Assembly (NCBI RefSeq): GCF_000238375.3
Contig: NZ_AHBZ03000012.1
Span: 434,001-498,000 of the forward strand
From: Pseudoalteromonas citrea
Lineage (GTDB): Bacteria; Pseudomonadota; Gammaproteobacteria; Enterobacterales; Alteromonadaceae
Length of the DNA stretch: 64,000 nt
Direction: 5' to 3'
Shown piece by piece: positions 35,598 to 43,265 of this stretch. Numbering within the stretch: position 1 is the first letter of the stretch; the number at the start of each line of letters is the position of its first letter. Both the position numbers and the translations under genes were made by a program. The notes under the pieces were generated by a model that saw only the letters and a list, made by a program, of their open reading frames with translations, was not told where the DNA came from and made no database searches.

Positions 35598-36668
35598 ATG
35601 TGTATGCTGAACTCGATAACCACCCTATTTAACCAGTTATTTCAAAAGCGCCAGCTGCTGCTTCGCCAAAATGGTGAAGTCGGTATGATCACGCTTTCTA
35701 GCTGGTTACAGTTAACCGCAGTGATAAGCTTAGTGGCGTTGATTGTATGGCTAATTATTGTCAGTAAAGCTTTTTTTGCCCAGAAGAACGTCATCACGAC
35801 TTTAAATGTAGCCAACGAAGCACAACAATATCAATGGCTCCAAGAAAAGAAACAACTTCAGCAACAGCTGCAGGCACAACAGCAAAAACTCAGCGATTTA
35901 ACCGAAAAACAGCTTGCACTACAAAGTTTAATTGAAGCTCTGCCCCCCGCACGTGACGATAACAACATAAACACAGAGCAAGAAGAAAGCGCACCTCAGG
36001 CATCATTCCAAGTAAAAAGCCAACACGTGCATCAACTTCAAGAACAGCTCATTTCCGCGCTTAATCATACAATTGAGTCTCGGACACTTTCCATTAATAA
36101 ATTATTAGATGAAGCTGGCGTAGTATTTCGCAGCAATGACACTTTGGCACAAGGCGGACCGTATCACTCCTTAGTCCTTGAGCAGTTACCCACCCATTAT
36201 ATCAACACCATTGATAAATTAGTTGAACTCAGTGAGCTAGAGCAACTCATTCATCACTTGCCTTCAGAAATGCCGGTTGCAAAAGACGATTATTATATTT
36301 CCAGTCCATTTGGCTTTCGTAAAGACCCAATGACAGGGAGACGTGCTTTTCATAAAGGGGTTGACCTTGCAGGCTGGCATAAAACGGCCATTGTCGCGCC
36401 GGCAGCTGGTACCGTATTGCGCGCTGGCACGAATGGCGGCTATGGAAAATTCATAGAAATACAACACAAAAACGGCATCACCACCCGCTTTGGCCACCTC
36501 CACACAATTAAAGTAACTAAAGGCCAAGCGGTAAAAAAATCAGACACTATCGCACTTATGGGCAGTACTGGACGCAGTACCAGTACTCATCTACACTACG
36601 AAGTACTGCAAAATAATAAGCAGATCAACCCAGTAAAGCTCGCCAAGGTGATTAATCGTGTTCAGTAA
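35598..36668 (+). CDS. Membrane-anchored M23 (LytM) peptidase
   Basis: This 356-residue protein has a short cytoplasmic start, one membrane helix (LTAVISLVALIVWLIIVS), a periplasmic coiled coil (WLQEKKQLQQQLQAQQQKL) and a C-terminal LytM/M23 domain. The zinc site looks intact: His and Asp in RAFHKGVDLAG (HxxxD), then GYGKFIEIQHKNG, and HLHYE near the end, with the second active His in RFGHLHTI. Such enzymes cut peptidoglycan cross-links or shape the cell wall. It overlaps the bactofilin gene by 11 bases, a pairing seen in many bacteria where the bactofilin places the peptidase. No clear ribosome site precedes the ATG at 35598; an ATG at 35604 is an alternative. Confidence 0.88.
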   Translation: MCMLNSITTLFNQLFQKRQLLLRQNGEVGMITLSSWLQLTAVISLVALIVWLIIVSKAFFAQKNVITTLNVANEAQQYQWLQEKKQLQQQLQAQQQKLSDLTEKQLALQSLIEALPPARDDNNINTEQEESAPQASFQVKSQHVHQLQEQLISALNHTIESRTLSINKLLDEAGVVFRSNDTLAQGGPYHSLVLEQLPTHYINTIDKLVELSELEQLIHHLPSEMPVAKDDYYISSPFGFRKDPMTGRRAFHKGVDLAGWHKTAIVAPAAGTVLRAGTNGGYGKFIEIQHKNGITTRFGHLHTIKVTKGQAVKKSDTIALMGSTGRSTSTHLHYEVLQNNKQINPVKLAKVINRVQ

Positions 36669-37053
36669 AAGTAAAAAAAAGCCGCTTGAAACAACAGCCG
36701 GGATCCCAGCCTTAATCTCTCCTAACACGCATGTAGAAGGTAATATTACCTGTGAAGGAGAGTTACAGATTGATGGTAAAGTGACAGGAGACCTGATGGT
36801 CAACGTACTCATTGTTGGTCAGCAGGGGGTTATCGTAGGGAGTATTAAAGCACATCAGGTGCTTATAAAAGGCACTGTCGATGGCTGTATTGATGCAGAC
36901 CAGGTCATGCTAGAAGAAACAGCTAAAGTACATGGTGATGTACTGCACGACACGTTGAGTATTGAAGCGGGTGCACTCATTGAGGGTAAACTGGCTCATA
37001 AAACTGAGGTGACCAATATCACCCCGATTTCTGAGCACTCCAGCGCACAATAA
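36658..37053 (+). CDS. Bactofilin, polymer-forming cytoskeletal protein
   Basis: This 131-residue protein has the bactofilin (DUF583) beta-helix: ALISPNTHVEGNITCEGELQ, then IDGKVTGDLMVN, VLIVGQQGVIVGSIKAH, and GALIEGKLAHK, with the repeating glycine-hydrophobic pattern. Short disordered tails flank the core (SKSKKKPLETT and EHSSAQ). Bactofilins polymerise without nucleotide beneath the inner membrane and localise wall enzymes. The start codon is GTG at 36658, inside the end of the M23 gene, so translation is probably coupled. The basic N-terminus may touch the membrane. Confidence 0.92.
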   Translation: MFSKSKKKPLETTAGIPALISPNTHVEGNITCEGELQIDGKVTGDLMVNVLIVGQQGVIVGSIKAHQVLIKGTVDGCIDADQVMLEETAKVHGDVLHDTLSIEAGALIEGKLAHKTEVTNITPISEHSSAQ

Positions 37054-37518
37054 TTAACGCTGTGTAATATACATATTAATGTCTGCATGAAACACTTTTG
37101 TACCATGCAGATCAAACACTTCTACAGGCACAATTAAATCCTCTTTATCTTGCCACTGTCGAGGCAACGTAATTTTTGCTTCAGCACGAATATCTGTTTC
37201 AGCTTTTTTTAAATATTGTACCGTCATACCTTTAGGGATCCAACGGTGCGTTTTATGGGGCACCGTCGCATCAACCATCACACCCGCACACAGCTCAGCT
37301 AAATTACATTGTGCAATGGCATGAATGGTCCCAATATGGTTAAACACCGCTTTACGCTTCGGTACAGTTGCACGGCAGATCCCAGGCTCTAAGTGAGTTA
37401 TAGACGGCTTAATTGAACCAAAATACGGCGCTTTTCTACATACGGCTTTGCTAAAAAGCCACTGGCCAAATGGTAACCATCTCATTTTTTTATATATTTT
37501 TAGAAGTGGTGCTGTCAT
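37054..37518 (-). CDS. DUF4442 hot-dog family protein
   Basis: This 154-residue protein has the DUF4442 (YiiD C-terminal-like) hot-dog pattern: WLPFGQWLFSKAVCRKAPYF, then RKAVFNHIGTIHAIAQCNLAELCAG (abridged), PHKTHRWIPKGMTVQYLKKA. The Asn-His-Ile-Gly-Thr-Ile-His region sits where related thioesterases bind acyl-CoA. It is probably an acyl-thioester-binding or hydrolysing protein of unknown substrate. The start at 37518 has AAGGAA upstream; the longer GTG start at 37557 is less likely. It stands alone and ends one base after the bactofilin stop, converging on it. Confidence 0.8.
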   Translation of the reverse strand: MTAPLLKIYKKMRWLPFGQWLFSKAVCRKAPYFGSIKPSITHLEPGICRATVPKRKAVFNHIGTIHAIAQCNLAELCAGVMVDATVPHKTHRWIPKGMTVQYLKKAETDIRAEAKITLPRQWQDKEDLIVPVEVFDLHGTKVFHADINMYITQR

Positions 37519-37688
37519 CTCATATTCCTTCGCAAATTCATACTCCCAAACTAACACATCAGACCAGATGATAAAACAACCGCTACGTTTAATAGAATAA
37601 AATATTTCATTAGATCGGCGTTATGTCCTGTTCTTTTTCACTACGATGATTAAAATAGCGCGGTAACGGACTCCCAAAAGAAGTGATC

Positions 37689-38873
37689 ATGACTCAGCCA
37701 CGCAGTAAATCTCTTATATTTATACTCGCCTTACTCGTTATTTTTTGTCCATTAGGGATTGATATCTATTTGCCCGCATTTGTTGCTATGCAGCAAGGTT
37801 TGAATGTTTCTGAAGGGCATATTCAGCAAACTATTAGTGTATATATGCTCACGGTTGGTTTAGGGCAACTCATTGCTGGACCACTGGCAGATCGGTTTGG
37901 TCGCAAGCCAATCGCGATGTCAGGAATACTACTGTTCACGTTAGGCGCTGCTATCGCAGTATATTCACCGAATTGGGAGGTGATCATGCTCGCACGCGCA
38001 TTACAAGGGTTTGGTGCTTGTGCCACATTCGTCGCTGCATTTGCGATTGTCAGAGACAGCTTTGGTCACAAAGGAAGTGGGCAAATGATCACCTATTTAA
38101 ATGGTATAGTCTGCTTTATACCCGCGCTTGCCCCCCTTTTAGGGGCTTGGCTAACCGTTGAATTTGGCTGGCGTAGTAATTTTGTTTTTTTAACCGCTTT
38201 TGCAATATTTGGACTGCTGCTCACACAGCTGCTATTTCGTGAAACAAAGCCAAAAGATACGTTATATAAAGGGCACATTCTAGATTTAAGACGTTTTGTG
38301 CCCATGCTTAAAAACACTGAATTTATGTTTAATGCAGCACTTACCATGGTCGCAATGGCAGCCATGTTAGTGTTTGTTACCACCACCCCTGGGTGGATCA
38401 TGAATGAATTAAATGGCTCTGTAAGTACCTTTACGCTATGGTTTACGGTTAATGCTGTTATCAGCATCGCCGCTTGCTTTATTGCCCCTCAATTTATCAA
38501 GCGTAATTCTCAAAAGGCGCTAACTATAGGGTTATGTTTATTTACCATTGGTGCATTATTGATGCTTGTATGCGCAGACATTCGCCATCCAGGTGCAATT
38601 ATGCTACCTATGTATATTGCTTCAATCGGGTTTGCCTTTACATTGGGCTCTGCTGCAGGGAAAGCGCTATCAGGCTTCCCTAAACAAGCGGGGACTGCCT
38701 CTGCACTAATTGGTGTGATGCAAATGAGTGGCGCTGGTTTTCTCGCTCTATGCACTCAGCAATTATCCCTTGCAGCCCCGACGCAATTGGCCATGCATTT
38801 ACTCTTATCAGTGCCTTTTTTAATCGTATTACTGAGTAAATCAAAACACCTTGTACACAGTAGTAGCAGTTAA
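37689..38873 (+). CDS. Bcr/CflA family multidrug efflux transporter (MFS)
   Basis: This 394-residue protein has twelve membrane helices of the drug:H+ antiporter-1 type. Family marks: FCPLGIDIYLPAFVAMQQGL (helix 1), GQLIAGPLADRFGRKPIAMSG (motif A), LARALQGFGACATFVAAFAIVRD (motif B and C region with R), and PALAPLLGAWLTVEFGWRSNF. Bcr/CflA proteins export bicyclomycin, chloramphenicol-like drugs and some dipeptides or cysteine. The substrate cannot be told here. The ATG at 37689 is preferred to GTG at 37683. It is transcribed alone, with a terminator after a 140-base trailer. Confidence 0.88.
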   Translation: MTQPRSKSLIFILALLVIFCPLGIDIYLPAFVAMQQGLNVSEGHIQQTISVYMLTVGLGQLIAGPLADRFGRKPIAMSGILLFTLGAAIAVYSPNWEVIMLARALQGFGACATFVAAFAIVRDSFGHKGSGQMITYLNGIVCFIPALAPLLGAWLTVEFGWRSNFVFLTAFAIFGLLLTQLLFRETKPKDTLYKGHILDLRRFVPMLKNTEFMFNAALTMVAMAAMLVFVTTTPGWIMNELNGSVSTFTLWFTVNAVISIAACFIAPQFIKRNSQKALTIGLCLFTIGALLMLVCADIRHPGAIMLPMYIASIGFAFTLGSAAGKALSGFPKQAGTASALIGVMQMSGAGFLALCTQQLSLAAPTQLAMHLLLSVPFLIVLLSKSKHLVHSSSS

Positions 38874-39013
38874 TGATTGTGCCCATCAGTCATACAAATG
38901 TCATAGTCCTACTGTTTAATAGCTTATGACAGATATAGATATGTGCATATTTATAATCGCAACCTGATTTACATTCGCTCAGCTCTGATCGTGTCCCACC
39001 CAACCTAATTATG

Positions 39014-39035
39014 AGCGGGCGCTATGCCCGCTTTT
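39014..39035 (+). terminator. Terminator after the Bcr/CflA gene
   Basis: AGCGGGC and GCCCGCT form a G-C-rich 7-bp stem with loop GCTAT, followed by TTTTG. Confidence 0.8.
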
Positions 39036-39129
39036 GTTGACTGCTCCCTTGTACTTATTGCATTAGTTACTGTATTTATTAATGCAAGTTATTATACTAG
39101 CCGATTAAAAATAACAATTAGACATACTC

Positions 39130-39759
39130 ATGATCAACCCTGATTTTTTACTGTCATTTATCGTTGCTAGCAGCATCATTGCGGTAGCCCCAGGGCCATC
39201 AAATGCATTTTTGATGGCACAAACCTTTACCAACGGCCGTACTGCAGGTATGCAAAGCGCACTCGGGTTTGCCATGGGGGGAGTAATACATACACTCTTT
39301 GCCGTTATTGGGCTTTCAGCATTATTGAAAGCCTCGCCTGTGGCATATTCGACAGTACAATACTTGGGCGCCGCATATCTGTGCTATTTGGGTATTATGA
39401 CCATAAGATCTAGCTTCAAGAAACATGCTCAAGTCGACGATAAGCCACATATAAGTACGAAAAAAACAGAGAATGTGTTTTTTCAAGCAATGATGACTGA
39501 AGTGCTGAATCCAAAAGTTGCCCTGTTCTTTATCGCGTTTATTCCTCAGTTTGTTGATCCAACGCTATCATCTGCAACAATACAATTGGCCATCTTCGGC
39601 TTGCTCTACCCTATTCTGGCCTTTCCAATTGATTGTACGTATATTTATGCAGGTGACAAAATTGCAAGTTATTTCCGCAGACACCCTAAAGCACCATTAT
39701 GGATAGACCGTATTTCTGGGCTCATTTTTATAGCGTTAGCTATTAACTTACTACTGTAA
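39130..39759 (+). CDS. LysE/RhtB family amino acid exporter
   Basis: This 209-residue inner-membrane protein has about six helices of the LysE superfamily. It begins FLLSFIVASSIIAVAPGPSNAFLMAQ, holding the PGP-N motif, and continues with GMQSALGFAMGGVIHTLFAVIGL, GAAYLCYLGIMTIRS and FFQAMMTEVLNPKVALFFIAFIPQFVDP. The NPK-ALFF-AF-PQF motif is diagnostic. These proteins export homoserine, threonine, lysine or related amino acids; the substrate here is unknown. It is monocistronic. A 10-bp stem hairpin separates it from the convergent yegD. Confidence 0.9.
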   Translation: MINPDFLLSFIVASSIIAVAPGPSNAFLMAQTFTNGRTAGMQSALGFAMGGVIHTLFAVIGLSALLKASPVAYSTVQYLGAAYLCYLGIMTIRSSFKKHAQVDDKPHISTKKTENVFFQAMMTEVLNPKVALFFIAFIPQFVDPTLSSATIQLAIFGLLYPILAFPIDCTYIYAGDKIASYFRRHPKAPLWIDRISGLIFIALAINLLL

Positions 39760-39783
39760 ATAAAAGTATGAGTAAAGAAGGGG

Positions 39784-39815
39784 TGCCGCTCATTACGCTT
39801 TAATTATGAGCGGCA
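39784..39815. terminator. Hairpin between convergent lysE-like gene and yegD
   Basis: TGCCGCTCAT and ATGAGCGGCA are exact complements with a 12-base loop. It lies between two convergent stops and probably acts on both, though neither strand has a good T-run. Confidence 0.6.
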
Positions 39816-39832
39816 ATGTTCAAATGACGTGA

Positions 39833-41203
39833 TTAACGAAATATCTGTTCTGCCCACTTAGTTAAACCAGCAGTGACACTGCCAAAGTTATCGCCATTAA
39901 GCATTGGAATATCACCTAAAGCTTGCTTTAATTTAGCTTTTAGTAAGGGAGACTGAGCGCTTCCGCCTGTTAAATAAATCACATCAGGTTGGGTGTTGGC
40001 ATCACTAATGGCTTGTTTTGCTAAAGCACATATTTGTAATAGACTATCGTCTATTGACTCTGCGAGTTCATTTACGGCCAACGTTTGACTCAAGCCCTTC
40101 TCAATAAAGCTCAAATTCGCATCAAACTGAGCATGTTCAGATAGCGCGATTTTACCGAGCTCCCCTTGTCTAACGATTTGGTGGCCCAGCTTTTGCTGTT
40201 GTACAGTGATCAGACGCGCTAACTTCTGCGGCTCTCCAACATCCCTTAACATCGATTCTAGCGCTCTGGTATTCAGGCTGCTGTAGAAGTCGGTTTGTAA
40301 ATGTAAGTCATTAATTTTACATGCTTGCCAAAAAGGTTGGTTTGGCATGGGTAAACCGGATTTCAATCTACTGCCTAACCCGCACAATGGCATTAATTTA
40401 TGATACGACAGTGCAATGTCTAAGTCATTTCCACCAATACGCTTACCACTATGCGACAAAAAGTCTTGATCTCTAACACTGTTACCTCGGTAACTAGGCC
40501 CCATTTGTACAAATGAACAATCACTGGTTCCTCCACCAATGTCCACAACAAGTACTTTTTTATCTTCAATCAGGGATGTTTCATAATCAATACCAGCGGC
40601 AAGAGGCTCAAATAAAAAGTCAACTTCCAAAAAACCAGCGCGCTTTGCAGCGACCGTCAAGATATTAGTCGCTTGTTGATTACTTTGTTCGCCGCCAATA
40701 GCCTGAAAATTAACAGGACGGCCTATTACGGTATGCGTTAAAGCCTGCCCTATTTGTTGTTCAGCACGTTGCTTAATTTGCATTATCATTGCCGTGGCTA
40801 TATCTTCGAAAAAGGCAATTTGTTGAGCTTTTAAACCAACTGCACCAAAGAAAGATTTAGGAGATTTAACAAAATAACCCTCTTCGGGAAAATCAATATA
40901 CTCAGAAATGGCAGCGGAGCCAATGGCGATCCCTGACTCGGCTTTACTCAACCCCAAATCCCGGCGGATCGCCGGTACCGAGTTCAAAGTGCTAGCGCGC
41001 TCCTCACAATACCGGGTAGCTTCTGAGGCTGTACGGCTTTGCAATTGCTTAGCAACATAATCAACAACCAAGGCACTGTGTTGCGCGTATAATGTTGAGG
41101 GCAAGTAAGTACGATCTGCTTCTAAGTTAACTAATTTTACAGCCTGATCATCCATGATGCCCATTGCACAATTAGAACTTCCATAATCAAAACCAACTAT
41201 CAT
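39833..41203 (-). CDS. yegD: YegD-type Hsp70-like ATPase
   Basis: This 456-residue protein has an Hsp70-type actin-fold ATPase domain: FDYGSSNCAMGIMDDQ (phosphate 1), KKVLVVDIGGGTSDCSFVQMG (phosphate 2) and VIYLTGGSAQSPLLKAKL (adenosine). It lacks a substrate-binding lid domain, as YegD does. YegD is described as a DnaK-like chaperone of unclear substrate; cytoplasmic action is expected. Length equals E. coli YegD (450). It has no co-chaperone gene nearby and is followed, in the minus direction, by the hairpin shared with the lysE-like gene. Confidence 0.9.
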   Translation of the reverse strand: MIVGFDYGSSNCAMGIMDDQAVKLVNLEADRTYLPSTLYAQHSALVVDYVAKQLQSRTASEATRYCEERASTLNSVPAIRRDLGLSKAESGIAIGSAAISEYIDFPEEGYFVKSPKSFFGAVGLKAQQIAFFEDIATAMIMQIKQRAEQQIGQALTHTVIGRPVNFQAIGGEQSNQQATNILTVAAKRAGFLEVDFLFEPLAAGIDYETSLIEDKKVLVVDIGGGTSDCSFVQMGPSYRGNSVRDQDFLSHSGKRIGGNDLDIALSYHKLMPLCGLGSRLKSGLPMPNQPFWQACKINDLHLQTDFYSSLNTRALESMLRDVGEPQKLARLITVQQQKLGHQIVRQGELGKIALSEHAQFDANLSFIEKGLSQTLAVNELAESIDDSLLQICALAKQAISDANTQPDVIYLTGGSAQSPLLKAKLKQALGDIPMLNGDNFGSVTAGLTKWAEQIFR

Positions 41204-41256
41204 ACGACCTCACGGCACAAAAAAAGGTCGCGCAGAGTACCATACTTAGCTGAGGA

Positions 41257-42099
41257 TTAAAATGTCGCTTTTGGCCTTAAAAAAACCGCAAATCGAGGCT
41301 TACCATATTTAGTAAACCCTTGATGACGAAAAGACACAATAGAGCCTATTTCCGGCGGGGAATCACGCTCTTTATCACTGAGCCCTGAACCAATTTTAAA
41401 TTCAATACCTGATTCACTTTTCACGAGTAAAGCACCCGTTTTGCCAATGTAACGTCCTTTACCAGGTAAATGTGCAATGACTTTTGCCTCAGCATCCTGA
41501 TAGGGCTTATATTTAAGCAAATTCTTTGTTCGCCCACCGGTATGCTTTGCACTGCTTAAATGCAGCATCACCCCCTCCCCTCCTTTTTTAACCACGTTAT
41601 TAAAAAAGCGCTCTAGTTGTCGGGGGTTTTCAAAGCGGTGTTGAATAACCGGTTTTACATGGGCGAGGTCTGTGGTTTTTAAAATATGATCATATTGTAG
41701 ATATCTTTGACTAAAAGGTTGGGTGCTATCCGGCGCATCAAATACCATATAGCTTACTTGCTGCCAATTCTTACTATTAGGGACCCTACGACGTGCCAAT
41801 GAACTTACATAGGCAAAGTTGTTGTACCCCGCCCATAATTCACCATCTAGCCACTTTTTGGGTAAATTCTCAATAAACCACGTCGGTGCATGGATCACAT
41901 TCCCCGTGCGGGTCTTAAGCTGCTTTCCATCCCAAATAGCCCTAACGCCATCATACTTTTCACTTACATGATAAAAGCTAACGGGGAGTTCTGCTTGATA
42001 ACGCTTGGCCAACTGGGCCGAATAAGATGCAGTTTCTGCTACCGCAACATTCATCAATGAAAATACAAATGTTGCCCATAAAATCCATCTAATACTCAT
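41257..42099 (-). CDS. Periplasmic ATP-dependent DNA ligase (LigE type)
   Basis: This 280-residue protein has a signal peptide (WILWATFVFSLMNVAVAETA) and a minimal ATP-dependent DNA ligase: motif I SEKYDGVRA with the adenylated Lys, motif III WLDGELWAG, motif IV GEGVMLH, and motif V LLKYKP, followed by the OB-fold part (GSGLSDKERDSPPEIGSIVSFRHQG, abridged). It lacks large DNA-binding domains, which marks the LigE group found in proteobacteria and probably active in the periplasm, where it may seal DNA taken up or released. The start codon has AAGGAG eight bases upstream. It lies between yegD and a HAD phosphatase with no shared function. Confidence 0.9.
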   Translation of the reverse strand: MSIRWILWATFVFSLMNVAVAETASYSAQLAKRYQAELPVSFYHVSEKYDGVRAIWDGKQLKTRTGNVIHAPTWFIENLPKKWLDGELWAGYNNFAYVSSLARRRVPNSKNWQQVSYMVFDAPDSTQPFSQRYLQYDHILKTTDLAHVKPVIQHRFENPRQLERFFNNVVKKGGEGVMLHLSSAKHTGGRTKNLLKYKPYQDAEAKVIAHLPGKGRYIGKTGALLVKSESGIEFKIGSGLSDKERDSPPEIGSIVSFRHQGFTKYGKPRFAVFLRPKATF

Positions 42100-42148
42100 G
42101 TTTGGCTCCTTGCGCTTAATGAGAATACAATTGAAACTGAAGTGTAGC

Positions 42149-42808
42149 TTAATTTGAAATTAATTGTGTAATGTGATGCCAGGCAACTTTTAAATCTTGA
42201 GCGATGAAACTCGCACTATCAAAATTTTGATCTTTTGAATGCACATTCGGCACCAGAATAGTTTGCACGCCTGCAGCACATGCCGAGCATAACCCTGTAT
42301 ACGTATCTTCAATAGCTACTGCCTGCTGAGGTGTTTTTTCAATCAAAGACAGCGCGTGTGTGTATGGCTCAGGGTGAGGTTTTGGCTGGGTAATATCGTC
42401 TTTACATACAACGACCGAAAAATATTTTAATAAGTCGTAATGGCGCAGCACAGGTAAAGCCTCTGCACGCGTACTACCAGTAACTAATGCTAATTGAAAT
42501 TGAGTACTGGCTAAGTGCAACACTTCTTGGGCAAAAGGCATTAATGGAGGAATGGTTGTCGCCGCAGTATCAACAAAATAACGATTTTTACTATCAGCAA
42601 GAGAAGCTGCACTTTGCGTAATACTATGGCGTTCTTTTAATACCGCAGCCGAATGCAAGGTCGGTACACCAGAAAACTCGTCACAAAATGCGCTCTCGCT
42701 ATAACTGACTCCAAATGGTGCAAGAACTTTCAGCCAACTTCTATAATGCAACGCTTCAGAATTAACTAAGGTTCCGTCAAAATCAAATAGTAGTGCTTTA
42801 ATATCCAT
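42149..42808 (-). CDS. HAD-superfamily hydrolase, beta-phosphoglucomutase-like
   Basis: This 219-residue phosphohydrolase has all four HAD motifs: LLFDFDGTLVNSEALHY (nucleophile Asp in DFDGT), LALVTGSTRAEA (Thr/Ser), KPHPEPYTHAL (Lys), and VAIEDTYTGLCSACAAGV (acidic pair ED). The helical cap after motif I and the NSE...R pattern match the beta-phosphoglucomutase/phosphatase subgroup IA such as YqaB or GS1. It probably removes phosphate from a small sugar phosphate in the cytoplasm; the substrate is unknown. AAGGAG lies at correct distance from the ATG at 42808. Confidence 0.88.
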   Translation of the reverse strand: MDIKALLFDFDGTLVNSEALHYRSWLKVLAPFGVSYSESAFCDEFSGVPTLHSAAVLKERHSITQSAASLADSKNRYFVDTAATTIPPLMPFAQEVLHLASTQFQLALVTGSTRAEALPVLRHYDLLKYFSVVVCKDDITQPKPHPEPYTHALSLIEKTPQQAVAIEDTYTGLCSACAAGVQTILVPNVHSKDQNFDSASFIAQDLKVAWHHITQLISN

Positions 42809-42839
42809 TCATGCTCCTTGCATCATTTGGGTTAATATT

Positions 42840-43139
42840 TTACTGGCTCAAGCCCGCTGGTGGCTCTGCACTGGCTGGCAAGCCCGTTTCAACTTCGACA
42901 AGTTCATAGCCACGCTCTTTGCGCGCAACCTTTAGAACAGGCTTATCAAACGCTGATTTTAATCGCTCCGCATCCGCTTGGAGTTCATCCATAGAACGAC
43001 CAAAAGGCGCTGCGCCTGTTTCTGACCAATTACTTACTTTACCATTTAAGTTATATTCAACTTCGTGAATTTGATATAACGCAGGTTCATCTTTAGTTGT
43101 ATCACAAAAAATCACCCGATAATTCCAAAAACCAGCCAT
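42840..43139 (-). CDS. Small conserved-looking protein of unknown function
   Basis: I do not recognise the family of this 99-residue protein. It is soluble, starts MAGFWNYRVIFCDT, and has a beta-hairpin-like stretch (PALYQIHEVEYNLNGKVSNWS) followed by a helix (RSMDELQADAERLKSAFDKPV) and a strand ending in a Pro/Ala-rich tail. It has an AGAGAGAA sequence upstream as ribosome site. It is 31 bases before the HAD gene and may be transcribed with it. Confidence 0.7.
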   Translation of the reverse strand: MAGFWNYRVIFCDTTKDEPALYQIHEVEYNLNGKVSNWSETGAAPFGRSMDELQADAERLKSAFDKPVLKVARKERGYELVEVETGLPASAEPPAGLSQ

Positions 43140-43207
43140 AATAATTCTCTCTATATTACAATGCTAGCGACTTTAGCAGCTCTTCACCCTTTTTTCATTA
43201 CAGATAA

Positions 43208-43235
43208 TAAAAAACCCGCACTATGTGCAGGTTTT
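43208..43235 (-). terminator. Rho-independent terminator of the TonB-dependent receptor gene
   Basis: On the minus strand AAAACCTGCAC and GTGCGGGTTTT form an 11-bp stem with one T-G pair and loop ATA, followed by more T. Confidence 0.9.
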
Positions 43236-43265
43236 AATTATCAAATACTTAAATAAGTAGGCTGT

